Shown piece after piece: positions 16,196-26,167 of a stretch of DNA of 64,000 bases. Each line of letters begins with the position of its first letter. Position 1 is the stretch's first letter. Location: assembly GCA_023954475.1 (NCBI GenBank), contig JAMLHW010000001.1, positions 620,001 to 684,000 of the forward strand. The letters run 5' to 3'. The stretch comes from Anaerolineae bacterium. Lineage in GTDB: Bacteria > Chloroflexota > Anaerolineae > Promineifilales > Promineifilaceae. The position numbers and the translations under genes are program-made. Below the pieces are notes generated by a model. It searched no databases. It was not told the DNA's origin and saw only the letters and a list, made by a program, of their open reading frames with translations.

Positions 16196-16236
16196 GGTGT
16201 GGGAGGATGCGCGATGCGTCCGTTAAGACCACAAGG
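16196..16236 (+). promoter_or_regulatory. Putative ribosomal protein L1 binding site in the rplA leader
   Basis: GTGTGGGAGGATGCG and TGCGTCCGTTAAGACCAC can fold into a stem with an asymmetric inner loop just before the AAGGAG site of rplA. This resembles the rRNA-mimic structure with which L1 represses the rplKA messages of many bacteria. The call rests on pattern memory. Confidence 0.4.
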
Positions 16237-16244
16237 AGATTTTA

Positions 16245-16949
16245 ATGCCTAAAAGAGGCCGAAAGTACAAGGAAGCTGCGGCAAAGATCGACAGCAATAA
16301 AGCCTATTCGCCGTCGGAAGCGGTTGCTTTGCTCAAAGAAACTGCAACAACCAAGTTTGATCCGACTGTTGAAGTTCATGCACGGCTCGGTGTTGATCCA
16401 CGCCACGCTGACCAGCAGGTGCGCGATGTAGTTGTCTTGCCGCACGGGTTGGGCAAAACGGTGCGCGTGCTTGTCTTTGCTGAAGGTGAAGATGCGCGTC
16501 TTGCTGAAGAGGCCGGCGCTGATTTCATCGCTGATGATGAGCTAATCAAGAAAATCCAGGGCGGCTGGGTTGGTTTTGATGTTGCTATTGCAACCCCACA
16601 GATGATGGGAACAGTCGGCCGATTGGGTCGTATTCTTGGGCCGCGTGGTTTGATGCCCAACCCTAGAGCAGGCACAGTTGCTCCGGGGCCGGATATATCA
16701 CGCATTATTGATGAAGCCAAAGCTGGTCGTGTCGAGTTTCGCGTTGACAAGACCGGAAATGTGCATGCTCCCTTTGGTAAAGCTGGTTTTGATGAGAAGA
16801 TGTTGTTAGAGAATCTCAATGCGTTTCTGCGTGCATTGATGCGGGCACGCCCGGCAGCGACTAAAGGTGCCTATATTCGCAAGTTGACTGTTGCCAATAC
16901 AATGGGGCCTGGAATTAAGCTGGATGTCACTGACACAACGGTGTTGTAG
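16245..16949 (+). CDS. rplA: Ribosomal protein L1
   Basis: This 234-residue 50S stalk protein and likely autogenous repressor of rplK-rplA has the family's usual length. It contains the conserved [29 protein letters not shown] and [20 protein letters not shown] segments. AAGGAGATT precedes the ATG at 16245. A TCGGCCGA copy falls exactly in the conserved GRLGRI segment, where it reads as Gly-Arg-Leu. Confidence 0.98.
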   Translation: MPKRGRKYKEAAAKIDSNKAYSPSEAVALLKETATTKFDPTVEVHARLGVDPRHADQQVRDVVVLPHGLGKTVRVLVFAEGEDARLAEEAGADFIADDELIKKIQGGWVGFDVAIATPQMMGTVGRLGRILGPRGLMPNPRAGTVAPGPDISRIIDEAKAGRVEFRVDKTGNVHAPFGKAGFDEKMLLENLNAFLRALMRARPAATKGAYIRKLTVANTMGPGIKLDVTDTTVL

Positions 16950-16992
16950 ACAAGGCTGCACTTTCTGATACAATAGAACACGTTCGATCACG

Positions 16993-17132
16993 CTACTGAA
17001 GACAGTCGGTGCCCTGAGGGCTTAAAGTTGGCCGGCCGAGGTGGAGTTGATTTGAAACGATGAGATCGGTTACGATACCGGTCACTCACATGCGTTTTGA
17101 ATCCTCATGCCTCAAGGTGTGAGGATTTTTTT
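16993..17132 (+). ncRNA. L10 leader with transcription attenuator
   Basis: The segment GAAGACAGTCGGTGCC, then GGGCTTAAAG and GCCGAGGTGG matches the conserved core of the ribosomal protein L10(L12)4 binding leader. A second hairpin (GATCGGT/ACCGGTC, 17064-17083) and then a terminator stem ATCCTCA/TGAGGAT (17101-17126) with seven T follow. The arrangement implies that binding of L10-L12 complexes controls read-through into rplJ-rplL. A further 150 bases lie between the terminator and the rplJ start. Confidence 0.8.
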
Positions 17133-17286
17133 GTCAAACGATACAGAAGTACATTTTCAAGCGGTCGGCATGAAAAAAGGTGAGTTTTGACAGTGCGTAC
17201 GCGAATTGCGCATGGTCACAAAAGCCTGATTTACTCATCGATCATTTGAGATATGGCGTACAAAACTTGAAAGGAGGTATAAACCT

Positions 17287-17829
17287 TTGGCTATTAGTAA
17301 AGCGCGGAAAGAAGAGCTTGTTGCCCAGTACAAAGACCTGCTCGGCAAGAGCGAAGCGGTCTTTCTGACTGAGTATACCGGTTTGACGGTGCAGAAAATG
17401 GAAGCGTTGCGCGAAGAAATTCGCAAAGCGGATGGTGCGTTTCATGTCACGAAGAATACGCTGTTGGCATTGGCGTTGACAGAAATGGATCAACCGGTTC
17501 CAGAAGAACTGCTCAAGGGTCAGGTAGCAAGCGGTTTTGCTCTGGGTAGTGCGCCGACGCTGGCAAAAGCGTTGGTAGACTACGCAAAAGATGAAGACGA
17601 TCTCGTTTTACGAGGTGGTATCATGGACGCACGCATTTTGACCTACGATGAGGTTGATGCATTGGCGAAATTGCCGACGCTCGATCAATTGCGTGGTCAA
17701 CTTATCGGCTTGATCAGTGCGCCGGCGCAGAATATTGCGCAGGTGGTTGCCGGTGGCGTTCGCCAGATTGTCAATGTATTGGATGCATATGCTAAAAAGG
17801 ATGAATCGGCCGAAGTCGAGCCTGCATGA
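17287..17829 (+). CDS. rplJ: Ribosomal protein L10
   Basis: This base of the L7/L12 stalk has 180 residues. It starts AISKARKEELVAQYKDLLGK after the initiator and contains the conserved FLTEYTGLTVQKMEALREEI and a C-terminal helix that binds L12 dimers. The start is TTG, preceded by a perfect AAAGGAGGT; no ATG or GTG is available at that place. A weak start codon with a very strong Shine-Dalgarno, behind an attenuated leader, suggests layered control of stalk protein dosage. Confidence 0.97.
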   Translation: MAISKARKEELVAQYKDLLGKSEAVFLTEYTGLTVQKMEALREEIRKADGAFHVTKNTLLALALTEMDQPVPEELLKGQVASGFALGSAPTLAKALVDYAKDEDDLVLRGGIMDARILTYDEVDALAKLPTLDQLRGQLIGLISAPAQNIAQVVAGGVRQIVNVLDAYAKKDESAEVEPA

Positions 17830-17892
17830 ATTCAAGCATAGCATCTCTCGTTTAAGTAGAAGCATACAAACAATTAGTTGAGGAATAAGAAA

Positions 17893-18273
17893 ATGGCTGA
17901 TTTGGAAAAGATTGTTGAAAAGTTGAGCGAGCTGACGTTGTTGGAAGCCGCACAATTGACCAAAATGTTGGAAGAGAAATGGGGCGTAACGGCCGCTGCG
18001 CCGATGGCAATGGCTGCTATGCCCGGCATGGGCGGTGCCGAGGTTGAGGAAGAGGAAGAACAAACAGAGTTTAACGTGATCCTCAAAGAAATCGGTCCGA
18101 AGAAGATTAATGTCATCAAGGAAGTTCGCGCATTGACCAATTTGGGTCTGCGTGAAGCGAAAGAAGTTGTTGATGGTGCTCCCAGCACATTGTTGGAAGG
18201 CGTGACCAAAGAAGCAGCTGCTGATGCCAAGAGTAAACTAGAAGCTGCCGGCGCAGTTGTCGAAGTTAAATAG
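17893..18273 (+). CDS. rplL: Ribosomal protein L7/L12
   Basis: This 126-residue acidic stalk protein has an N-terminal dimerisation domain ([20 protein letters not shown]), an Ala/Met/Gly-rich hinge, and a C-terminal factor-binding domain with [20 protein letters not shown] and [13 protein letters not shown]. The ATG at 17893 follows GAGGAA; an upstream TTG in frame would add five residues. It is the last gene of the ribosomal block: a strong terminator follows and rpoB is not downstream. Confidence 0.98.
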   Translation: MADLEKIVEKLSELTLLEAAQLTKMLEEKWGVTAAAPMAMAAMPGMGGAEVEEEEEQTEFNVILKEIGPKKINVIKEVRALTNLGLREAKEVVDGAPSTLLEGVTKEAAADAKSKLEAAGAVVEVK

Positions 18274-18300
18274 CCTTGTTTGGCAGCAATTTGAAATTGA

Positions 18301-18330
18301 AAAAGCCGGTTCATGTGAACCGGCTTTTTT
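18301..18330 (+). terminator. Strong rho-independent terminator of the rplJ-rplL operon
   Basis: A perfect 13-base stem, AAAAGCCGGTTCA / TGAACCGGCTTTT, has only two loop bases in its fullest form (about four in practice). It is followed by a T run. Confidence 0.92.
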
Positions 18331-18352
18331 GATCCGACGATGTAGCGGGAAG

Positions 18353-18380
18353 TAGACAAATCGGCACAGTAGTCTACAAT
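18353..18380 (+). promoter_or_regulatory. Putative promoter of the acyl-CoA synthetase gene
   Basis: TAGACA (18353-18358), a 16-base spacer and TACAAT (18375-18380). A start near 18387 would give a leader of about 39 bases containing GGAG before the ATG at 18426. Confidence 0.5.
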
Positions 18381-18425
18381 GAATGGCATGTTTGTGCATT
18401 TTGGAACAAAGTGGAGTTACTCGTC

Positions 18426-21170
18426 ATGGCGCAACGTGTAGCCGGTTCTGCCCACGATTTTTACGGGCATCAACGCAAACCGCTGGATGTGATATTTCGG
18501 CCGAAAACCGTCGCTCTCATTGGCGCAACGGAGCGGCGTGGCAGTGTTGGGCGCACCATCTTGTGGAATCTAATTACCAATTCATTTGGCGGCACTGTTT
18601 ATCCTGTCACACCCCACCATGCCAGCGTGTTGGGCATTCGCGCTTATCCGTCCATCGACGCCGTACCCGAAACTGTTGATTTGGCTATTATCGCTGTCAA
18701 AGCCGAAATCGTGCCTGACGTTGTTCGTGAGTGCGTTGCTGCCGGTGTGCGCGGCGCTATTATCATTTCAGCCGGTTTCAGGGAAGTTGGTGCGGACGGT
18801 GCAGCACTGGAACAGGAAATTTCGGCAATCGCTCAGCAAGGTGGTCTCCGCATTGTTGGCCCCAATTGCTTGGGCATTATAAATCCGATTTCAGGCTTGA
18901 ATGCCACGTTTGCACGCAAAATGGCGCACAAGGGAACGGTGGGTTTCATCAGTCAAAGTGGTGCATTGTGTAGTGCCGTGCTCGATTGGAGCTTGAACGA
19001 GAATGTGGGATTCAGCTCATTCATCTCCATTGGATCGATGCTCGATGTGGATTGGGGGGATTTGATCACCTATTTGGGCAGCGATCAAAACACGAAAAGC
19101 ATCGTCATTTACATGGAATCGATTGGCAATGCACGCTCATTTTTGTCGGCAGCACGGGAAGTGGCATTGACTAAGCCGATCATTGTCATCAAGCCGGGGC
19201 AAACAGCAGAAGCGGCACGCGCAGCGGCGACGCACTCCGGTGCGATGATCGGAAGTGATGCCGTGCTGGACGCAGCGTTTCGGCGTTGTGGCGTGTTGCG
19301 CGTAAGGCGTTTGTCGCAATTGTTTGATATGGCCGAGGCATTGGCAAAGCAGCCGCGCCCGAAAGGACCTAATCTGACGATTTTGACCAATGCCGGCGGG
19401 CCGGGCGCCCTGGCGACGGATATGTTGTTGAGTACGGGTGGGACGTTGACGACGCTTTCGGCCGAAACACATGCTGCACTTGACGACATCTTGCCGGGCT
19501 ATTGGAGTCACGGTAACCCGGTCGATATGCTCGGTAATGCCGGCCCTGAACAATATGCACAATGCCTGGATGTGCTGGCTAATGATCCGGGCACAGACGG
19601 TTTGCTCGTCATTTTGTCACCACAGGCACAGACAGAACCGACGCAGACGGCGACGGCCTTGCGTCAAATCGATCGCAGCACTCTGCGCGGCAAGCCGTTG
19701 CTGGCAAGTTGGATGGGCGGGGCTGATGTCGCTGCTGGAGAAGCGATCCTCAATCAGGCAGAGATTCCGACTTACGCTTATCCCGATACGGCAGCGCGTA
19801 TCTTCAGCTACATGTGGCAGTACACCAAAAATTTGCGCAGTTTGTATGAAACGCCCTACTTGCCGCCGGACGTTACGCCGGATCGCCGTCGTGTCAGCAC
19901 CATCATCGAAGCGATTCGCGCTGCTGGCCGCACGACGTTGTCCGAATTGGAGTCGAAGCAATTGCTGGATGCATACGGCATTCCGACCGTGACGACGTAT
20001 CTGGCGCAGAGCGCTGCTGAAGCGGTGCAGATGGCGGATGAAATCGGATATCCGGTTGTGGTCAAAGTGAATTCGACCACGATTGTTCATAAAAGCGATG
20101 TCGGTGGTGTCTATTTGAATCTGCACGATGCCGGTGCTGTGCAAGAGGCGTATACGGCGATTGCAGATAGAGTTGGGCACGATGGATTCGCGGGTGTAAC
20201 TGTGCAGCCAATGATTGCGCAAGCTGAAGCGGTTGAATTGATCGTGGGTGCGTTTCCGGACCCTGAATTTGGGCCGGTTGTGTTATTTGGTGGTGGCGGG
20301 ACGTTGGTGGAGGTGTTCAAGGATCGGGCGCTGGGATTGCCGCCGCTCAATTCGACACTGGCGCAACGGATGATGCGCCGTACGCGGATTTACAATGCGT
20401 TGCAAGGCGTCAGGGGTCGTGAGCCGGTTGATTTGTCTGCGTTGGAGTCGCTGCTTGTGCAGTTCAGTTACTTGATTGTGGAGCAGCGCTGGATCAAGGA
20501 AATTGAGATCAATCCGTTGCTGGTTTCGGCCGATAGGATGATCGCGCTCGATGCCCGGATTATTCTCTATGCCTCCGATGTCAGCGAAGAAGCATTGCCG
20601 TATCTCGCCATCCGCCCATATCCCGTTCAGTACGAGCAGCCGTGGACGACGAAGCAGGGGCTGCCGGTGTTGATTCGGCCGATACGACCCGAAGATGAAC
20701 CGCTTATGCGCGATTTTCAGACCACCCTCTCTGAGCAAAGCATCTACATGCGCTACTTCCATGCTATTAACCTGAGCCAGCGCATGGCTCACGAATATCT
20801 CGTCCGTGTCTGCCACATCGATTACGATCGCGAGATGGCTCTGGTTGTCGTCTATGATGATCCGGAAACGGGGCAACAGAAAATCATTGCGGGCGGCAGA
20901 CTAAGCAAATCGGCCGAAAGCAATGAAGCCGAATTCGCGATGTTGATCAGCGACAATTACCAGAGACAGGGTCTGGGTACCGAACTGCTCAAACGCCTGG
21001 TACAGATCGGGTGCGATGAAGGTGTTGATCACATCGTTGCCTATATGTTGCCGACCAATACAGGCATGAAGCGCATCTCCGAACGCCTGGGATTCTCTTT
21101 TTCCATTGAAGACGATACACTCAAAGCGACCCTTGATCTGAGCGGATGCTCAAAAACCGTTTTGGACTGA
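18426..21170 (+). CDS. ADP-forming acyl-CoA synthetase fused to a GNAT acetyltransferase domain
   Basis: The 914 residues hold four units in order: a CoA-binding Rossmann domain (about 20-140, [20 protein letters not shown]), succinyl-CoA-ligase-like flavodoxin domains (to about 450), an ATP-grasp domain (about 500-700, [20 protein letters not shown]) and a C-terminal GNAT domain (from about 750) with [13 protein letters not shown] as the acetyl-CoA loop. The family includes the lysine acetyltransferases Pat/PatZ, in which the synthetase part is thought to be catalytically inactive, and ADP-forming acetate-CoA ligases. The phospho-His position is kept here ([10 protein letters not shown], about residue 269), so the synthetase half may still be active. 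The ATG at 18426 is preferred over a GTG at 18411 on ribosome-site spacing. Confidence 0.88.
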   Translation: MAQRVAGSAHDFYGHQRKPLDVIFRPKTVALIGATERRGSVGRTILWNLITNSFGGTVYPVTPHHASVLGIRAYPSIDAVPETVDLAIIAVKAEIVPDVVRECVAAGVRGAIIISAGFREVGADGAALEQEISAIAQQGGLRIVGPNCLGIINPISGLNATFARKMAHKGTVGFISQSGALCSAVLDWSLNENVGFSSFISIGSMLDVDWGDLITYLGSDQNTKSIVIYMESIGNARSFLSAAREVALTKPIIVIKPGQTAEAARAAATHSGAMIGSDAVLDAAFRRCGVLRVRRLSQLFDMAEALAKQPRPKGPNLTILTNAGGPGALATDMLLSTGGTLTTLSAETHAALDDILPGYWSHGNPVDMLGNAGPEQYAQCLDVLANDPGTDGLLVILSPQAQTEPTQTATALRQIDRSTLRGKPLLASWMGGADVAAGEAILNQAEIPTYAYPDTAARIFSYMWQYTKNLRSLYETPYLPPDVTPDRRRVSTIIEAIRAAGRTTLSELESKQLLDAYGIPTVTTYLAQSAAEAVQMADEIGYPVVVKVNSTTIVHKSDVGGVYLNLHDAGAVQEAYTAIADRVGHDGFAGVTVQPMIAQAEAVELIVGAFPDPEFGPVVLFGGGGTLVEVFKDRALGLPPLNSTLAQRMMRRTRIYNALQGVRGREPVDLSALESLLVQFSYLIVEQRWIKEIEINPLLVSADRMIALDARIILYASDVSEEALPYLAIRPYPVQYEQPWTTKQGLPVLIRPIRPEDEPLMRDFQTTLSEQSIYMRYFHAINLSQRMAHEYLVRVCHIDYDREMALVVVYDDPETGQQKIIAGGRLSKSAESNEAEFAMLISDNYQRQGLGTELLKRLVQIGCDEGVDHIVAYMLPTNTGMKRISERLGFSFSIEDDTLKATLDLSGCSKTVLD

Positions 21171-21265
21171 GGTCGACAACATCATCAGCCGTTTACCATA
21201 GAGCAAACTTCAGCACCGACTGCTAGCAGCCCCACTGCCGTCCTGTGCTGAACGAACAGATTCGG

Positions 21266-21271
21266 TATAAT
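21266..21271 (+). promoter_or_regulatory. -10 box (TATAAT) upstream of the P-type ATPase gene
   Basis: A perfect TATAAT in the context ATTCGGTATAAT lies about 75 bases before the ATG. The same ATTCGGTATAAT wording recurs before dnaG. No convincing -35 is seen. Confidence 0.45.
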
Positions 21272-21347
21272 TCTCACTGATCGCTTACAGCGCCTCAAGA
21301 GCGCACGTTGGTTCGCCGCGCCCACAACATTTTACGGAGTCAACTTC

Positions 21348-24155
21348 ATGGCCTCAGAAATTGAACAACAATCCAAAGCCTGGCACTTAATGGATGTGGA
21401 TGCTGTTTTGGAGACATTACAGGTTGATCCAAATCAAGGGCTGAGTGATGTTGAAGTCAGCCGTCGGCTGACGCAATATGGACGCAACGAGTTGCAGGAG
21501 CAGCAACGTCGCAGTTCTTGGGCCATGTTTTTTGACCAATTCAAAGAAATCATGGTTCTGGTTTTGATAGCCGCTGCGGTTGTTTCGGGGTTGTTAGGCG
21601 AATATATCGATGCCGTAATAATCATGGCGATTGTCGTCATCAATGCGGTTATTGGTTTTGTACAGGAGCGTCGCGCAGAAGAGGCGATGGCAGCGCTCAA
21701 GAAAATGTCCGTACCGCATGTCAAAGTTCGTCGTGGCGGACAAATCAAGGTGGTCGATTCCGGCGAATTGGTGCCGGGTGATATTGTTTTGGTGGATGCC
21801 GGTGATGCGATTTCGGCCGATTGTCGTTTGATTGAATCAGTTAACTTGCGCGTACAAGAAGCTGCATTGACAGGGGAATCTGAGTCAGTCGGTAAATTCA
21901 CCGATGCCATACGTGGGGAGAATATTCCCATCGGTGATCGCCCCAATATGATCTACATGGGCACGGCAGCGTCTGGTGGGCGTGGAACTGCTGTCGTTGC
22001 CGACACGGGAATGGAAACGGAAATCGGCCGAATTGCCGAACTAATCCATGCCGTTGGCGAAGACCAGACCCCGCTACAACGACGCATGGCACAGCTCGGC
22101 AAAATCCTTGCCGTAGTCGTCATGGTTATCATCCTCATCGTATTCGTGCTGGGCTTGCTGCGAGGCGAAGACCCCACCGAACTGTTTATAACCGGCGTTG
22201 CGATGGCTGTTGCAGCCATTCCCGAAGGTTTGCCGGCCGTCGTCACCATCACGTTGGCACTCGGCGCACAACGCCTGCTCAAACGCGATACGCTGATTCG
22301 CAAATTGCCGGCTGTCGAAACACTCGGCTCGGTCACCACCATTTGCAGCGACAAAACCGGTACACTGACGCAAAACAAGATGACCGTCCAAATCCTCGAC
22401 ATGGCTGGGTTCCGCGCCGAACTCAAGGAAACGAAGCGGTACGGGTTGCCCGTATTCGAGTTGACAGAAGGCCATCCGCCGCTCGATTCAGCAGCGCAAT
22501 CGTTGCTGTTGGTCGGTAGCGCCTTGTGCAATGATGCTTATCTCGTGCCAACGGAAGACGGTCAGGGTTACAACACGATTGGAGACCCGACGGAAAGTGC
22601 GCTGGTAGTGGCCGCCGCATCCTATGATTTATGGAAAGAAAAGCTCGACAGCATGTTTCCGCGGATTGCCGAGATACCGTTTTCCAGCACGACCAAGCGC
22701 ATGACGACGATACACAAAATGTCGGCCGAAGGTATCGAAGCGGTTGAACCTAATGCCGTTTCTCTCTATACAAATTCACCGGTTGAATACATGGCGTTCA
22801 CCAAAGGCGCATTGGATGTTCTCATCGATCGGTCGAGCCAGTTGTGGGTACATCGCGATGTCGTCGATCTGGATCAACAGTGGCGCAAAAAAATCTTTAC
22901 AGCACATGATGAAATGGCCGCACAAGGATTTCGCATCCTGGGGATGGGCGTACGTTTCTATGAAGAACCGCCGACGGAAGACGAACTGGAAAAATCGGCC
23001 GAAAATTTGATCTTCGTCGGTATTGTCGGCATGGTCGATCCGCCACGCCCAGAGGCAAAAGAGGCGGTCGAAACATGTCGCCACGCCGGGATGCGCACCA
23101 TCATGATCACCGGCGACCATCCGCTGACTGCACACTATATCGCTCAGGAACTGGGCATTGCGAAGCTTGAAGATCGAGTCATTACCGGCCCTGAACTGGA
23201 AACGATGACTCAGGAACAGCTGGAAGCTGTCGTTGAACGGGTACCAGTCTTTGCTCGCGTGTCACCCGAACACAAGCTCAACATAGTTGACGCACTGCAA
23301 AACAAAGGACACATCACGGCGATGACAGGTGATGGCGTCAATGATGCACCGGCGTTGCGCAAGAGCGATATTGGCGTCGCGATGGGAATCACAGGAACCG
23401 ACGTTGCTAAGGAAGCGTCGGATATGGTCATTCTCGATGACAATTTTGCAACCATTGTCCGTGCCGTCAAGGAAGGGCGCACGATTTATGACAATGTGCG
23501 TAAATTCCTGCAATATATTTTGACGAGCAATGCGGGTGAAGTTTACGTCATGCTCTTTGCGCCATTTCTGGGGATGCCGCTGCCGCTTAATCCGTTGCAA
23601 ATCCTGTGGATTAATCTGGTAACGGATGGGTTGCCCGGGCTGGCATTGTCTGTTGAGCCGGCGGAAGGAGATGCAATGGATCGGCCTCCGTTTGCACCGG
23701 ACGAAAGCATCTTTAGCCGCGGGATTGGTACGCGGATATTGTGGGCCGGGGCCTTGATGGCCGTTGTATCGTTATTGGCTGGTTACATTGATTTTGTCCT
23801 GTCAGGTGCAGCGACCTATGAGGAAGACCTGCTCAACTTCCGGACGATGGTGTTTTTTACATTGACTTTGTCGCAAATGGGTAACGCGTTGGCGGTGCGT
23901 TCGAATCGCGATTCGCTCTTCAAAATTGGCCTGCGCTCGAATCGCATGATGATTTATGCCGTCTTGTTGACCTTCTTCCTTCAACTTGCTGTCACATATA
24001 TTCCTTTTCTCCAGCAGATTTTTGGTACAGCCGCGCTCTCCTGGCAGGAATTGTTGATCGCGTTGGTGTTGAGTACAGTAGTTTTCTTCGGCATCGAAAT
24101 CGAAAAATGGCTTAAGCGAATGCGTCGCGCACGACAGGCGGCAGCTCCAGCTTAG
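21348..24155 (+). CDS. Calcium-type P2A ATPase (cation-transporting)
   Basis: This 935-residue pump has the full P-type layout: an N-terminal cation-ATPase domain, the actuator TGES loop (EAALTGESESVGK), the phosphorylation site CSDKTGTLTQNKM (Asp about 335), the hinge MTGDGVNDAPAL and ten membrane segments. The ion-site residues match SERCA-type pumps: PEGLP in M4, SNAGEV in M5 and NLVTDGLPG in M6 provide the Glu, Asn/Glu and Asn-Thr-Asp ligands for Ca2+. Expected activity is ATP-driven Ca2+ export. The ATG at 21348 follows ACGGAG. It stands alone between acyl-CoA synthetase and permease genes. A Na+/K+-like or Mn2+ specificity cannot be excluded. Confidence 0.92.
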   Translation: MASEIEQQSKAWHLMDVDAVLETLQVDPNQGLSDVEVSRRLTQYGRNELQEQQRRSSWAMFFDQFKEIMVLVLIAAAVVSGLLGEYIDAVIIMAIVVINAVIGFVQERRAEEAMAALKKMSVPHVKVRRGGQIKVVDSGELVPGDIVLVDAGDAISADCRLIESVNLRVQEAALTGESESVGKFTDAIRGENIPIGDRPNMIYMGTAASGGRGTAVVADTGMETEIGRIAELIHAVGEDQTPLQRRMAQLGKILAVVVMVIILIVFVLGLLRGEDPTELFITGVAMAVAAIPEGLPAVVTITLALGAQRLLKRDTLIRKLPAVETLGSVTTICSDKTGTLTQNKMTVQILDMAGFRAELKETKRYGLPVFELTEGHPPLDSAAQSLLLVGSALCNDAYLVPTEDGQGYNTIGDPTESALVVAAASYDLWKEKLDSMFPRIAEIPFSSTTKRMTTIHKMSAEGIEAVEPNAVSLYTNSPVEYMAFTKGALDVLIDRSSQLWVHRDVVDLDQQWRKKIFTAHDEMAAQGFRILGMGVRFYEEPPTEDELEKSAENLIFVGIVGMVDPPRPEAKEAVETCRHAGMRTIMITGDHPLTAHYIAQELGIAKLEDRVITGPELETMTQEQLEAVVERVPVFARVSPEHKLNIVDALQNKGHITAMTGDGVNDAPALRKSDIGVAMGITGTDVAKEASDMVILDDNFATIVRAVKEGRTIYDNVRKFLQYILTSNAGEVYVMLFAPFLGMPLPLNPLQILWINLVTDGLPGLALSVEPAEGDAMDRPPFAPDESIFSRGIGTRILWAGALMAVVSLLAGYIDFVLSGAATYEEDLLNFRTMVFFTLTLSQMGNALAVRSNRDSLFKIGLRSNRMMIYAVLLTFFLQLAVTYIPFLQQIFGTAALSWQELLIALVLSTVVFFGIEIEKWLKRMRRARQAAAPA

Positions 24156-24268
24156 GTATCCACTATCTACTCCCACATTGTCGGCAAGATGCCTTTGCGG
24201 AGGTGATTTGCTGACAAATATGCCTTCATATGACTTACTGGTTTTAACCTGTTGGTTGCCATTAGAGA

Positions 24269-26062
24269 ATGAGCACAGACAATTGGTTGGTCCTGGGTAT
24301 TTTGCTGGTTGCGCTGGCGCTGTTCATCAGCGAAGTGTTGCGGCCTGATGTTGTTGCTTTACTGGTGCTTGTGGCAACGGTGGTATTGGGATTGGTCACG
24401 GTAGAGCAAGCGTTTTCCGGGTTTGCCAGCCCGGCAGTGGTTACGGTGTGGGCTGTCTTCATCGTAAGCGGGGGATTATTCAAGACAGGTGTGGCGGATA
24501 TTATCGGCCGATCCATGCTGTCAATCGCCGGTACCAGTTACACGCGACTGCTGGCGATGATCATGATTACGGCCGGAGCAATGTCTGCATTTATGAACAA
24601 TATTGGTGCCGTTGCAATTTTGCTCCCCGCCGTCATGAGTATCAGTCGCGAAACAGATATCCCGCCGTCCAAATTACTGATACCGCTCGCCGTCGCCTCG
24701 CTACTGGGTGGCAACATCACACTCATTGGCACACCGCCCAATTTGCTGGCGGCCAATATCATGTTCGCGAACGGGATTGAGCCGTTCAGTTTCTTCGATT
24801 TTGCGCCGACTGGCATCGCTGTGTTGACTGCGGGCATTTTGTATATGCTCGTCATCGGGCGCCACTTGCTGCCAGGGCGCACCGGTGGCGCGGAGATTGC
24901 TGAAGGGTACGCAGCGATTCGTGATTATTTGACTGAAGTGCTTGTGACGGCCGCCTCCCCGTTTGCCGGTAAAAATGTCAACGCGGTGCGTTTCGGCCGA
25001 AAATACGACATCGCCATTGTCCATGTGCGGCGCGACAATGAGATACTGCTGCAATCATCCGATCGCTTAATCAAACCCGGTGACATATTGTTACTGGAAG
25101 GGCATCCGGACGACATCGTTGTTGTCAGTCGCTCGAAAGGGCTGCAACTGATGCCCGATTTGGCGAGTGATCAATTGGATGAGGAACTACTTGGAGGTGA
25201 AGGGGATTCGGCCGAATTGGTCGAAGTAGTATTGCCGCCGCGCTCCAATTTCCAGGGCCAGACATTGCGCGAACTGAACTTCCGGCGACGCTATGGCGTC
25301 ACAGTGCTGGCAATTCGCCACAACGGGCAGCCAGTGGTCACCCATGTTGTCGATGTGCCGTTGGCATTCGGTGATGTGCTGTTAATTCAGGGTGAAACGG
25401 GAAAATTCAAAACGTTGCGTCAAAATCCCAATTTGATGATATTGGAGCGCCGCCCGTTGCAGCAATATCGGTTAAGCCGCGCACCCCTGGCCGTTGCGAT
25501 TGTTATCGTGACGTTGCTGGCGATTATCGTAGGTGCGAATGTGTCAATTGCTTTACTCGGCGGTGCGTTGGCGATGGTCGTCGGCCGATGTTTGACGATG
25601 GAAGAAGCCTATCAGTCTGTCGATTGGCAATCTGTTTTTCTCATCGCCGGCATGCTACCGTTAGGCATCGCTATGGAAACGACAGGCACGGCCGCATTGC
25701 TGGCAAACCAACTGATCGCGCTGGTTGGCGATACCGGGCCATTGGCTATACTGATTGCCTTGTTCATTCTAACCACACTGCTCACCAGTGTCATATCCAA
25801 TGCCGCTGCCGCTGTACTCATCATACCAATCGCCATTGGCGCAGCCACGGCAATCGATGTCACGCCACAAGCCTTTGTCATGACTTCCGTCATTGCTGCC
25901 TCCACGGCGTTTCTCTTTCCCATTGGCCATCAAGCCAACATCATTGTTTTTGGGCCGGGTAACTACAAATTCTTTGACTTCACACGTGTAGGTATCTGGC
26001 TCAATTTGCTCTTGCTTGTCGTTGTTGTCATCACAGTACCGCTCATCTGGCCTTTCAATTAA
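24269..26062 (+). CDS. SLC13 (DASS)-family permease with two TrkA-C domains
   Basis: This 597-residue integral membrane protein has an N-terminal half with about five to six membrane segments (including SAFMNNIGAVAILLPAVMSI and the GGNITLIGTPPNLL motif), a cytoplasmic middle with two TrkA-C-like domains (about 215-300 and 310-395) and a C-terminal membrane half with a matching FPIGHQANIIVFGPG loop. The layout is that of the SLC13-type permeases annotated as sodium/sulfate or citrate symporters. TrkA-C domains usually bind nucleotides and gate transport. Substrate unknown; sulfate or a dicarboxylate is likely. Confidence 0.88.
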   Translation: MSTDNWLVLGILLVALALFISEVLRPDVVALLVLVATVVLGLVTVEQAFSGFASPAVVTVWAVFIVSGGLFKTGVADIIGRSMLSIAGTSYTRLLAMIMITAGAMSAFMNNIGAVAILLPAVMSISRETDIPPSKLLIPLAVASLLGGNITLIGTPPNLLAANIMFANGIEPFSFFDFAPTGIAVLTAGILYMLVIGRHLLPGRTGGAEIAEGYAAIRDYLTEVLVTAASPFAGKNVNAVRFGRKYDIAIVHVRRDNEILLQSSDRLIKPGDILLLEGHPDDIVVVSRSKGLQLMPDLASDQLDEELLGGEGDSAELVEVVLPPRSNFQGQTLRELNFRRRYGVTVLAIRHNGQPVVTHVVDVPLAFGDVLLIQGETGKFKTLRQNPNLMILERRPLQQYRLSRAPLAVAIVIVTLLAIIVGANVSIALLGGALAMVVGRCLTMEEAYQSVDWQSVFLIAGMLPLGIAMETTGTAALLANQLIALVGDTGPLAILIALFILTTLLTSVISNAAAAVLIIPIAIGAATAIDVTPQAFVMTSVIAASTAFLFPIGHQANIIVFGPGNYKFFDFTRVGIWLNLLLLVVVVITVPLIWPFN

Positions 26063-26167
26063 ACGCAAACTTAATGCTCCTGCGCTACGATTCAATAGTG
26101 AACTATTTCACAACTAAAACGTGCAGATGACAATCATCTATAAAAGATTGTCGTTTTTGGAGAAAGT

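Noticed and set aside
16376-16819. Long antisense frame over rplA
   Set aside because: It mirrors a highly conserved ribosomal protein gene and its residue composition (Ser, Pro, Arg, Thr-rich) is that of an antisense translation.
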